Source of the DNA: Nelumbo lutea | Lineage: Eukaryota > Streptophyta > Magnoliopsida > Proteales > Nelumbonaceae | DNA: 64,000 nt | Reading direction: 5' to 3' | NCBI GenBank assembly: GCA_022828595.1 | Contig: JAKGHH010000005.1 | Location: 67,761,655 to 67,825,654 of the forward strand | Part shown: piece by piece, positions 44,849 through 55,858 of the stretch | Layout: each line of letters starts with the position of its first letter | Position numbering within the stretch: the first letter of the stretch is position 1 | Translations under genes and position numbers: made by a program | Notes under the pieces: model-generated | Seen by the model: the letters and a program-made list of their open reading frames with translations, nothing else | What the model was told of the DNA's origin: nothing | Database searches by the model: none

Positions 44849-47800
44849 TTAACTTAATTTTGTTGACATGGAAATAATGATGTTAGTGTATTTGGTGGAA
44901 TTGTTGGAGGTGGACATGTAATGACTTAGTAAATCCCTGTACCTTCGGAACAATTCGTCCATTATCTCCCCTCCAAAGTAGCTTGTCAGCATGGACTCCA
45001 CCACCGCCCGTATCGTCTTCATCACTCTCTCAGCACCACTCTCATCAGTTGTTTCCGCTGCTGCTGCTGCTGTATCATGATCACCCCCATCCCAGTCGAT
45101 CTCAAGGATGTCCAGCCGATCAACTGCAAATGAACCTTCCCTCTGTATAGCTGATCTGAGCTCTTCTGCACTGGGTGAGTAGTAGGGAGCATTGAACGAA
45201 TCCAACTTCTCTTCTTCAATTAGTCCCTGTCAACCAATTTAATTAATTACTTGTTTATTTCCATCAGACCTAGATACTGAGCGAAATCCCAGAAGCAACC
45301 AACCAACCTCATCTTTCGTTACAGGGTGGGAAAGGTTTACGTCTAGGATGTCAACTTTCCTGTCCCTATTCGATACTCGGCTTCCCCGACCCAAATGAAG
45401 TCGAAGATAGAGATTGTCTTGTCAGGGACGGATTGAAGATGGGGATTGGTAGTGATACACAACTCTCTCTCTCTCTCTATATATATATTACATTATGTAT
45501 TAAATGCATAAATTAAAATATTATTTATATCAAATAAAACATACTATTTTAAATAAAATAAAAACAAAAAATATAAATATTTTTTAATTATTTTTGTCAT
45601 ATATACATATTTTTTATTAAAAAATAAATAATATAATAAATTTATAAAAACATAATATATATATATCGGACCCAATCTCGGATGATCCGATTCATTTGCA
45701 CCCTTAGCTAACGTTTAGCAGCTACTTAGATAGTAATAGCAACGTATATATCACAGATATGTACCTCCTGCAAACACATGTGAGATTTAAAATATCAATA
45801 TACAGAAAAGAATATGTCTTGGCATCTGATGAGGTCACTCCTATGACTCCTAATGAAGCATGCACATGTGTGCAGTGAAAATATCTTGAAAAAAACATAT
45901 GTTCTGCTTTAATTCATTTCCATGTTCTTATTTCGTTGGAGGGTCACTAAGGTACTATATAGATGTAAGATATGGGAGGGAATTAAACATTTTTTTGGCA
46001 TTTTAATCTATGAATTATTAATGAATGAACTTACCTCATCGGTCAATTTATGGATCTATACCCTTTCTTTTTTTTAATTTGTAATTGTTATTAATTGATT
46101 ATTCTTAGTTTTTAGATCTAAAGAATAGTGAAGTAGAATAAAGGTCTATATATATATATATTATTTTTAGATATCTTAATTGGTCAAATTTGAAGTACAT
46201 ACAAAAAAAAAACTTCAGATAATGAATATTCAAATTTTGAGAAAAAAAAGCTCCCCCTAGATCAAATATTTTGAAAAGTAATTCACTTTGAAGATGAGAA
46301 GAACTTTAGTCACTAACTCTCGAACAATGTGCGTGGACCCAGAAAAATTGATCTCTTGTCACATCTATTTATTTCACGTTCCAAATAGCATGTGCTTTTT
46401 GCTGAGTTCACATTGACACTCCATAAATCAGCGTGCATTAGAAACAATTTCCATTATTGGATGTTCGAATCTGACTATGTGAACAATCATGAATGAATAT
46501 GTCAGTTTTTGGTACACATGGGACCCATGTTGTGTGGATCACACATGGGACGCACATGGTCACGATGCCAAGTTTAGGCATTTGTGTTATAACTGGATCT
46601 AGACTCCAAATGTGCCCATAGTGAGAGGTTGAATATCTGTGAGCCCTATATTTTATAACTGATATGAGGAATATCTGTGCCCAAATTTTATGACTGCTAT
46701 TGCGTTTAATTAAAATCCTATATCTCTAATGTTATATCTTTGACATTTATTTTGCACGTTACTATTTGAAAAGATACAAGAATCTTATCCACGTCTACCC
46801 ACATGACACTGCCAACTGTACATCAAGAACATCCCATGAATGATAGCATGTAAAACATCTGTGAGTAGGTGTAGGTAGAATTCTTATGGATAGGAGATCC
46901 TAACTCCATTAAAGATAGCCACCCAAATTCTCAAGGGTGGCACCAAAATTCCTCTAAATTTATAGATTGCAACTATTAACAGGGTTGACGGTTAAAGTAA
47001 AACTATAAGATTGACATTCAGGAATCTATTCGTTTATCTAAATAACTACTCTAATGTACAAATCGTTTCAAGGTGTTCTCAAGAGGACAGTAGAAAGAGT
47101 AAACATGTGAGAGCTAGAATTAATTTAGGAAAAAGAAAGTTAGGCAAGTTAGGTAAATACAATGAGTAAGCACGTAATAGTTGTAAAACACATGTCCTAC
47201 CTAATGTGCCTTTCATCTAAACGTTTTTGCTTCGTTAGACAGAAATTATTCATTATTTTATTATTTTTGTCAAAATAATTAAAAATAAAATAATGGATGT
47301 AGTACTCATTTATGTTTTCTTTTTTTTTTTTAATTATTTTGACAAAGATAATAAAATAATGGATAATTTATGTCTAACGGAACAAAAACATTAGAATGAG
47401 AGACGCATTAGCTATGAATATATGTATCACATACCTATTACATGCTTACTCATTGTGATTACCTAACGTGCCTATTACATACGAACCCCTTTTTGTAAGA
47501 CTATTACAAGTAGGTGAATTTCTTTATTTCCTATCTGGCTATCTTAGCATTCTTAATTTCTTCTTTGGTTTTATATTGAAGGGTAAATTGCTAAATCCTC
47601 CTTTCAAGTTTCTGATTATTACTGAAACATCTCCTAAAGTTTGGTAATTTTAATTATATATCTCCCCTGAACTTTTTATCATGTAATTAAGTAGATCCTT
47701 CTATTAAATTCTTTTAATAAGAATCATGAAAATGTTCAAAATACCTATGAAGTTATTATTGAGATTGATTTCTACAAAAAAGCAATATAAACATTATGAA

Positions 47801-49523
47801 TAACAAAAATAAAGAGTTTAAAATTTTAGCTTTGCCTGCCAACTGAGTGGTGGCTCGGTTGGCATGTTAGCTGGGTAATCCCAGCAGGAAACGGATTTGA
47901 GTCCTGTTATTTCCACCTATATTGAAAAGTTAGTGTGTTGTGATAAATACAAAGAAAAAAAAAAGTTTGAATTAAAAGAAAATTTTGAAAAATAAATCAA
48001 TTTAGGAAAAGAGATTAAAAGGGTTTGAAGTAAAAAATAAAAATAAAAAATAAATTGAAAAATAAACATTTTATCAAAAATAACTACATGGGTAGTATTT
48101 TTCAATAGTCTCCTTCAAAGTTTGAACTATTTTAGAAAGTTAGGGGGAGATTGCAGCTGCACTTTCACTTTTAAGGAGTTCAAATCAGTCCCCATCAGAT
48201 TGTCCCCCACAACGTCCCATAGCACATTCCTGGCCGTCTCCCGATGATGACATAATCATTTCTGATATCATTATCAAGAGATGTTCATAATACACGGCTT
48301 GAATGTGCTGTGGGACATTGGAGGGGCTGATTTGCTCTCACTTTTAAGTCCTGTCAATAGAAAAAAATAATGGACAAGAAATTCACAGTTACCCGGATGA
48401 CCATAGTCTGCAGTGCTTGTGCTAGAAACTCCCACTGATGGCAACTCTCTTCAGTGGTGGGATCGGCAGTCCTCCTACCCACCAAAGATAAAACCATACG
48501 GCCTCCTGCAACCATTTCTTCTGAACGTGAATGCAGAAATGACGTGAAATCCTTCTGGAATTGCAGGGCGTATGCGCTTATAACGCAAGGCGGGCTTGTC
48601 TTCGATATGAAGATTTTCCCCTTGTTTTTGCTGCCAAGACCTGGTGGCACCTGAAAATTGAAAACTAACACTCAGTTGATCAACCTTGCTTTCATGTATC
48701 CGTCATTTTTGGGTTAGTGATGTCTAGGCTAACTAATACCAGCTTCTAGTCATGTAGATTCATGTATATGTGGATAAAACTGTAGATTTTTACATTCCAA
48801 CATATACAAAACGGTGTCATGTTGGAATCTTCTATCTCTAATCATCAAGTAATGAAGCTTCAATGGATTGAGTTTCAGAATTCTAGGTGCTTGCTTAATT
48901 ACCTGAGAGAGCCAATGGAGACTTGAAGAAGAATGCACAAAGTGTAGGCTCCTTCTTGGAAATAGTCTCCCGTAAAAGGAGCCTGGCATACCTGCAAAAT
49001 AGCAGTGCCCAAATTCACTTCCCCTTTCTTCCTTGATACTGTTATAATATGCTGGAATTGACCGGAATAGAGTGTTGAAGTCATTCCCCGGAAGATCGTT
49101 CAAGAACACCTGAAATTCCGGTGACGGGTCTCCCAACTGACGACATATCCGGCAGATGGCGTCCATAATGTCAGATACCGCCAGCATAGTATTGGGTCCC
49201 GATGAACATCCCAGATCCGCTATGACGATGCTCTGACTCCCAGGATAATTGCTGCGGTAGAGACTTAATACAGCTTCCTCTATTATTGGCTTCACAACCG
49301 ATATGATTTTATTCTGTAAAAATCATTAGAACAAAATTTAAATAAAACAGATGATAAATGGTTTGAAGCTATAAGATGCATCCTATGACGGCATCAAACT
49401 CGATCAAAACCTGAAGAGAAAGAAAAAGAAAAATCTGAGGCGGCTAACCTGAACCACCGAGTTCTTGGCATAACTGGTCTCTCCAGTCCCTTCGTTCATG
49501 TGGAGTATTTGCTCTACGTCCAT
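44849..49523 (-). CDS. SABATH carboxyl methyltransferase, gene 3 (4 exons)
   Basis: Close duplicate of gene 2. Exons on the minus strand: 49523-49449, 49313-48903, 48650-48393, 45226-44849, all phase 0 with GT-AG introns; about 373 residues and intact. Motifs: [15 protein letters not shown] (residues 8-22), [11 protein letters not shown] (57-67), NDLPGNDFN (97-105), LHWLSQ (157-162), [12 protein letters not shown] and [10 protein letters not shown]. The C-terminal exon differs from gene 2 at only a few residues, including five rather than four Ala in the microsatellite run and Tyr for His in SHFGG. Exon 2 differs most near residues 43-55. Intron 3 is 3166 bp and carries at least two MITEs. 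It should be the same kind of SAM-dependent carboxyl methyltransferase, with no sign of decay. Confidence 0.92.
47139..47480. mobile_element. MITE with ~85-bp inverted repeats in intron 3 of SABATH gene 3
   Basis: The left arm reads GGCAAGTTAGGTAAATACAA then TGAGTAAGCACGTAATAG. The right arm is the complement (CTATTACATGCTTACTCATT, then ACCTAACGTGCC). An inner mirrored pair carries ATTATTTTATTATTTTTGTC. Related to the element at 27385-27685. Ends are approximate. Confidence 0.55.
48176..48337. mobile_element. Mutator-like MITE in intron 3 of SABATH gene 3
   Basis: A 162-bp element with ends GAGTTCAAATCAG and the complement of GAGCAAATCAG, followed inward by CCCC(A/T)CAAYGTCCCAYAGCAC arms. 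It is flanked by the 11-bp direct repeat TCACTTTTAAG (48165-48175 and 48338-48348), close to the 9-11 bp expected of Mutator-like elements. It ends 55 bp from the exon-3 donor site. Same family as 16965-17125 and 50745-50880. Confidence 0.65.
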
Positions 49524-49559
49524 ATCTCTATCACACACACAGATACGACACAATAAATA

Positions 49560-49586
49560 GGGGAGGGAGGGGGGTGGGGGGTGGGG
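49560..49586 (+). promoter_or_regulatory. G-rich tract in the promoter of SABATH gene 3
   Basis: Runs of 4, 3, 6, 6 and 4 G separated by single A or T, 37 bp upstream of the gene 3 ATG. The coding strand is the C-rich one. This fits the general G-quadruplex pattern. Gene 2 has only GGGGGTGG at the matching place, next to its TATATATA box. Confidence 0.6.
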
Positions 49587-49706
49587 ATGATAGAGGTATA
49601 TCAGAACTAGACCAACAGTGGTGAGCTTATATGATTAAAATTAAAAGAAAACTTATAATTTTTAAATAAAAATGTAATTATGTTCTATAAGCCATTTTAC
49701 CCCTTA

Positions 49707-49721
49707 GGTTCAGCTTGGAAG

Positions 49722-49753
<32 letters not shown>

Positions 49754-49779
49754 GCATTTATACCCCTTCCAAACTGAGC
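49707..49779. mobile_element. Tourist-like MITE upstream of SABATH gene 3
   Basis: GGTTCAGCTTGGAAGG at the left and CCTTCCAAACTGAGC at the right around a (TA)n core. A TTA precedes it. Same family as 920-1029. It lies about 185 bp upstream of the ATG, exactly where sequence similarity with the gene 2 promoter ends. Confidence 0.55.
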
Positions 49780-50125
49780 TTTAAAAAAAATACATGTGGG
49801 AATGGATGATTGTATAGTTTTCATGTCACTCAGTATTCTATACATGCATTCTGCCCATACGAATGTGTGAAAGGGGCAATGTAATTAATCAAAAGTAAGT
49901 TAAAACATGGGCCCACACCTTACATGTATCGGATCACTGGTATATTCACTATTGATTCATTTGATTGGTTGATTGGTTATGTAGCCGAGATTAGATTGGC
50001 GCCCATGATAAGTAGAGAGGTTTTCCTAAATACGGTGAGATGTGCGTGTGGGGCACCCTGATCTGTAGGGCGTGCTAGTGTGATCTTTATGCAGTCCAAT
50101 TCACTCTTGATTGGCTGTATATTAG

Positions 50126-50600
50126 ACCTGTTCATGGATCGGGTGGCCGGACGGACTTGAACAGGGTTTTTGGTCCGCGGCTTAACCTTGGGCCAAAAAG
50201 CCCGGCCTGCATAAAATTCGAGCTAGGCTCGAGCTTTGCCAAAATAGCTCGACCCTACCTATAGTTAAACATAAGTAAAAACCCTATGTGATGTCCATTT
50301 GAATAATTTTTTTTGATTTAAGAAGGTTGTCGATTTACTTGTAGGCCCATTGTTCATTTAAATAGGGGAAAAACATCTGAATTAAAATAGATAATATCCA
50401 TTTGAATAGAGAAAAATTCGAATTTCTTTTATTAGGTCAGACTTTGGGCTCGGGCTCGGGCTTCGGGCTTTTTATCAGGGCCGGGCTCGGGCCCAAGTTG
50501 TAGGCCCGTTGGTCTGGTCAGGCTCGGGCTCGGGCCTAACATTTTCTGTTAATAAAGAGTAAAAGCCCAACCCGAGCCCTGCCCATGAACAGGTTTAATA
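50126..50600. repeat. Fold-back repeat with TAGACCTGTTCATGG ends
   Basis: Starts TTAGACCTGTTCATGG and ends CCATGAACAGGTTTAA. The interior is rich in GGGCTCGGGC/GCCCGAGCCC words. Non-coding; class unknown, no certain target duplication. Confidence 0.5.
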
Positions 50601-50611
50601 TAAATATAGAG

Positions 50612-50890
50612 TGTGATCGGATCAGCTACCCACAGAGTGCACCCCACAGCCTATCCCTTCTGTAAATTGGGAACATCTCTAGTGTTTGTTATGGGGAGAT
50701 ACTCCCAATGTATGGATGGGATGGGCTGTGTGGTGCCTGTGGGGAGATCAAATCAGCCCCCCACAACGTCCCACAGCACATTCTTGTTGTGTATTGGGAA
50801 CATCTCTCGATGTTAATATCAGAAATAATGATGTCATCATCAGGAGATGTTCTCAATACACGTGGGGATGCCCTCTGGAATTTAAAGCAT
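50612..50890. mobile_element. MITE copies, CCCCACAACGTCCCAC family
   Basis: The part at 50745-50880 has CAAATCAGCCCCCCACAACG, GTCCCACAGCACATTC, a central ATCTCTCGATG/CATCAGGAGATG hairpin, and a shortened right arm. A more diverged copy precedes it at about 50612-50745. Together they look like two adjacent or nested insertions. Confidence 0.45.
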
Positions 50891-51097
50891 TACAAGCAAT
50901 AAGGATACATTGCCTAAGATGTTTCACTTTGCATTTTAATTTGCTAGCATGGGTGATTATTGATTCCACGGCCCATAAAATAGCAATCAAATTCAGCTAA
51001 TCCATTCTCACATTGAATACATGCAAGAAAAAGGTTTAAGAATCGATAAAATATATAAACATTTGCATTTTCTATGATACTAGCAAAGTAGCACATA

Positions 51098-51565
51098 GTG
51101 GTGTAAATGGATTAAATTTGAATTGAATTTGGCAATATCCAAAGTCGGATTAAAAAAATTGATATTCGAATTTGATTTGATATCAAATGGATATTGAAAG
51201 TTAATATTCGAATTCGAATCCGATTAAATATTTTAATATTTGATTTGATTTGAATTCCATTAGTTAATTATTTTAGGTAATTAATAAATATATAAAATAA
51301 ATATTTTATTTATATAAAATATACAAATATATAAATTATATAAATATTTAAAAATTGTATATATTATATATAAGAATTAAATAATCGGTTGAATTTGAAT
51401 GTTTATCGAATCGAATCAAGTCATATCTGAGTTCGAATCCGATTAAGTATTTGGTATGAATAGAATATCCAAATTCAACTGATTAGATATTCAAATTATC
51501 TAAATTCAATTCAATTATATCAAATCTCAAATTCAAAATCGAATTTTTCATTGACACCCCTAATA
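51098..51565. repeat. AT-rich repeat with TGACACCCCTA end
   Basis: Starts near GTGGTGTAAATGGATT and ends CATTGACACCCCTAAT. The interior repeats GATTTGAATTCGAAT-like words. The right end matches the element at 2395-2765. Confidence 0.35.
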
Positions 51566-54407
51566 GCACATTTGGTTTTAGCTTTTTAAGTACTGTACAT
51601 TGTGTCATCTTAGTGGGGCGTTGGACAAAAAGAAAGGAACTTATTATTTTTTGCAGAGCTTCTTTCTTTCATTTGTCGCTACTCTATGTCCTCTCCCTAA
51701 TTCGGTACAGAAAGGAGAAAGAAGCTTAGCAAAAGGATGCAGCCCCATTGGTCCTCATGATGAATGATACTCACGAGCCAACAAGGATTTATCCAAATGT
51801 GGACATCGAAAACCGGCTATTCACTTAATGGCTTGTAGATGGAGTCACCACCATCAAAACAAATACGTAACTGGAGTAATGGGTCTCTTGAATTTTAATT
51901 TTCTAAAAAGCATTCCAACGGTGATGATTCCATTTCTCGGCTTAGACAAGGCCGATATAGGAGAGAGAAAGGGAAAATGAAGGGATTGGACACTATAGGC
52001 CAAAAAGATCTGCCAAATTCCTATTATGCCACTGAATAAATGATGATGGAGAGTTAATCTAGGGTGTGGTAGGATTTGATTCGAGCCCTAACATGATGTA
52101 GAATCAACAATATGTTAGATAGAATACTCAACATATATTTTTGTTGAGTATTTTTGTTTTTACTTGAAATGTTATTGGTTGGCAAATCAATATTCAAAAT
52201 ATCAATATAAAACTAGTTGAGCTTATTTTAAAAGAATAACAAAGTTGGAAATCCCGAGAAGGATCCTTTGAGTCTGCATTTGGAAATTAGTGTGTACTTA
52301 CACAGAAAGGTCATCGAGTGAAGGTTGATTAAGTGGGTTTTATAAATTCTAGATTCTACCTATCTCTCTAAACCTCCTAATTTATACCCTATACAAAATT
52401 TATAGCGGGTTGAATTTTTAAAACCCAAACCCTTTCCACACATAAAATTACAAAATCCTCCCGGACCCTACCCTCTCCACATTTGAGGGTGAGGTGGGTT
52501 GGATTGGTGGGTTATGTCTAAAACCCGCATCTGGTTTCTTATTATCCCTAAGTAATAAGCGAATAAAATAAAATGAATAAACTTCAAAATTTCCAATCAT
52601 TTGATTAAATATGTAATAATCACATAAACTATCAATTATCCTTTACATAAATTCTCAAATATTATTACATTCAACATCTATTACATAAGTTCATATGCTT
52701 TTCAATAATATGTAGGGCGGGGAAGGTCGGATTTAGCCTAATATCTGTACCCTACTCATGCCCGTAAGAATTGTAAAATCCCAAAACCCATCTCCGCCCT
52801 AAAATCCATGTTTTAAGAAAAAAAAAACCCTTTACATTGGGGCCTGGTAGGGGTGATACCCGCCGGGTAGGAAGGAATTGCCATTTCTGCTAGAAATAGA
52901 ATAAGAGGGAATTGAGAAGGAAGTAGGTTGTTTTGCTGCTTCTGAGCTCTTCGTGAGACTTTGTGATGATTGTCGCTCCTTTGCTGAAGGATTTGTAGAG
53001 GCCTTTGGAACTTGTTTGGACATCCTTAATTAGTTATCGGTTTTGTATTTTCTTAATTAGTAATGTTTGTGGGATCAGATCATGTGATGATCACTCTCAG
53101 TGCCTTCTACGATCCACATCTGACATCATACACTCTTCACGGTACTCGCACATGACTATAACTTATGTTGTTATTTTCTCTTATTTGCTTCTTAAAATGC
53201 CTGTGTTACTGATGGAATTTACATGGCCTTTACTTCAAAATCCGCACAATTGTTTTACCAATATGCAAATTTGTATTACTCTGATGCTAGATTTTCGTTA
53301 CAATGGCATTTTGTAAGGCCATATTCTTCCAAAGGGCATCTTGTTGTATGACATGGGCATGTATTATAAGTGGATTTGGTACATTTACAAAGATTCTACA
53401 CCCATGTTAACACCATATTGGTGGATACAAATGAATACCAAATTACCATGTATAAGGAACAATATTGTAGTCGTTGTTCCGATTGTTTCTTTACTCCCAA
53501 CCTACAAAACCAAAGAAGAAATTTTATTTATTTATTTGACTATTTGTATTTTCTTTTATTATTGATTCTAATGTGTTTCTTTACATAAATTATTAAATGT
53601 ACATTTATTATAGTTTCATTTGGTAAAATTGTTGTTTTTTCATGAAATGTTTGGTGTTGATCAATAGAAATAGAAATTGCTGTTAAAATATGAATTGTTC
53701 TGTCACATAATTACAGATCAATACAAATTGAAGTTATTACTTGAAACATTAAATTTGGTGTTTCAACTCTAACAGCAATAATCAGTTCCCACGTGGCAAC
53801 TCATTTTTCTCTCGATTTCTATTGATTAATCCCAAAATGTTTTATGAAAAAACTGCAATGATACCAAATACGATCTATACGTTTTTTTTTTAATCTTAAA
53901 TTTAATGTTATTGATGTATTTATATGATTTAATTTGCAAAAATTTTACTAAAATAAGATATCCAAATTTCTCAGATATCATAATGGGATATTTTGAACCT
54001 TCATATAAATTTGTAAGAGATTTATTGTCAAATCATATATGAGAATCAGCTACAGATAAAATGATTAGACCTCACTCCCTTAAGCAGAAAAAAAATAAAG
54101 AATGACTGATCAGATATGAGAATCACTTCAGCTAGAGTGATCAGACATCATCTCTTTTGGAGCCAAAAAAACATTGATCAGTCTCAATGTCTCATCCATG
54201 CTCCTTCATTAAACTATATGTATATGCCTGTTTTAACTATAACAGCCTCAAATAACAATTACGTGGATGAACTCAAAGCGTAAGAGCAGACAAGGTACCA
54301 AACACAACCCTAATCAACCAACTGAGAACGGACAAATTTGACAGCTCTAAACAGCTGGAAGAGATAGGCTAAGGCATGTTGATTCGACCATGATTACTCT
54401 GCCTCCC
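51566..54407. other. Intergenic sequence, no confirmed gene
   Basis: Only small open frames without family motifs, including the one at 52832-53023 described separately. Confidence 0.5.
52832..53023 (-). CDS. Hypothetical small ORF (63 residues)
   Basis: An ATG-started frame encoding a Ser/Gln/Lys-rich peptide (MSKQVPKASTNPSAKERQSS, then many Ser) that ends in a Gly/Pro/Tyr-rich tail. Base composition is more coding-like than its surroundings. I do not recognise it. No splice partners, signal peptide or membrane segment are evident. It may be a micro-protein, an isolated exon, or chance. Confidence 0.2.
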   Translation of the reverse strand: MSKQVPKASTNPSAKERQSSQSLTKSSEAAKQPTSFSIPSYSISSRNGNSFLPGGYHPYQAPM

Positions 54408-54960
54408 AAGTAAATCCTCATCCGGATTCCGGGCCCAGTTTGGTCCAATTGAAATGACTGGGCTTGGATTATATGCCGAAATGGTAGAGTTCATGTTCGT
54501 CCAGTCTTTTTGATCAAATCTTTACAATCTGTTTTATTCTAACAATATGCAGATTTTTATGTGTTATAAGGTGATTAATTAGAATTTTCCAATCATCTGT
54601 GGTTCCAAGTAAATCTTCATCCGGATGCCGGGCCAGCTTGGCCCGATTGAAATGACTGGGTTTCGATTATATGCCAAAATGGTGGAGTTCGCCCAGTCTG
54701 TTGACCAAATCTTCAGCGTATTTTTAATTTATCTAAAAGCATGCAGATTTGTTTGTGTTATAAGGTGCTTAATTAGAATTTTCCAATTATTTGTGCTTCT
54801 AAGTAAATTCTCATCCGGGTGCCGGGCCCAGCTTGGCCCGATTGAAATGACTGGGTTTGGGTCATATGCCAAGATGGTGGAACTCATCCAGTCTTTTTGA
54901 TCAAATATGCTTTATCTATAAACATGAAGATATAAGGTGCTTAATTAGAATTTTCCAAAT
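54408..54960. repeat. Three tandem copies of a ~195-bp unit
   Basis: Copies begin at about 54408, 54607 and 54801. Each carries AAGTAAAT(C/T)(C/T)TCATCCGG, GCCGGGCCCAGCTTGGCCC-like words, ATTGAAATGACTGGG, ATATGCC(A/G)AAATGGT and TTAATTAGAATTTTCCAA. Units differ by point changes and small gaps. The repeated peptide in the frame 54625-54900 is a by-product. Confidence 0.75.
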
Positions 54961-55421
54961 ATTCAAATCACTGCGCTTTGTTTGTGCGAATGCCCTTCCC
55001 ATTTTTCTTTTTCACATGTGGGTGCTAAGCTATTTCTCTGAGTGTGATGTGATCTCTGTCGCTATAAACCACCCACCTACACGTGGGCCTCAAATTCGCT
55101 CGCGGTGGTAAACACATCAAGATCGGCCCAACCCAAGAGGGATCTGGGTGGACGTGGATTTTGATATGAAAGGTTCACGGTGGCATTCATTTAAAAATAA
55201 CATTAATAATTAACCATATAATCGGGATAACGCTTGGATGATATAATTAATGCTTCAATTAATTATCATAAATATGTTATCAAATAACTAAAATTCATCA
55301 TGCCTGGACAAAGCTTTAAAATATTCAAAATTCTGGGACCAAAAAAATATATTCAAAATTCTAGAAATTTAAAAAAAGAAAAATAAATCTTGGATAGGAG
55401 CCCCGGCTTTTTAAACCTTGG
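54961..55421. other. Intergenic sequence, no gene seen
   Basis: AT-rich spacer between the tandem array and the next MITE, without a recognised motif. Confidence 0.5.
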
Positions 55422-55429
55422 GTTAAAAG

Positions 55430-55703
55430 CATGGTTTTCAAAACTGGATCAGATGGTTAGATCGGAAGAATTGAAAATCGGTCAGGTGATCGGTTCTGTT
55501 TTTTCCCAAAATTGGATTTTTGTCAAAAATGTTGATTTAGTCAACAAACTGTTGATCCGGGTGGTTGAACCGTTCGAATCATTCGACGGTTTTAGCCGTT
55601 TTTAGTTTTTAAATTTATTTTGTTAGAACGGGTGGTCAGACCATTCGACCCGAGAACCGGACCCCTGATCGGTTCATTGTCCGGGTCAGATTTAAAAACC
55701 TTG
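55430..55703. mobile_element. hAT-like MITE, CATGGTTTT family, copy 3
   Basis: A 274-bp element with ends CATGGTTTTCAAAACTGG and the complement of CAAGGTTTTTAAATCTG, flanked by GTTAAAAG (55422-55429) and GTTTAAAG (55704-55711), 7 of 8 matching. Confidence 0.65.
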
Positions 55704-55782
55704 GTTTAAAGTGTTAGATTGTGACGTTTTGGACTTTTGATTTGATTTTGCATGTTGGTTAGGGTCTATGATAAGGATTTTA

Positions 55783-55855
55783 GACTGTGTTTGGTTTGAA
55801 GGAAAAGGTAGGGAAAGGTACTTTCCCTTCTTTTTCCTTCAAACCAAACATAGCC
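55783..55855. mobile_element. Short hairpin MITE, TTA duplication
   Basis: 73 bp, nearly one perfect hairpin: GACTGTGTTTGGTTTGAAGG at the left, CCTTCAAACCAAACATAGCC at the right. TTA flanks both sides (55780-55782 and 55856-55858). Confidence 0.65.
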
Positions 55856-55858
55856 TTA

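Noticed and set aside
54625..55111. Plus-strand frames repeating GPIEMTGF
   Set aside because: Explained by the three-copy ~195-bp tandem array.
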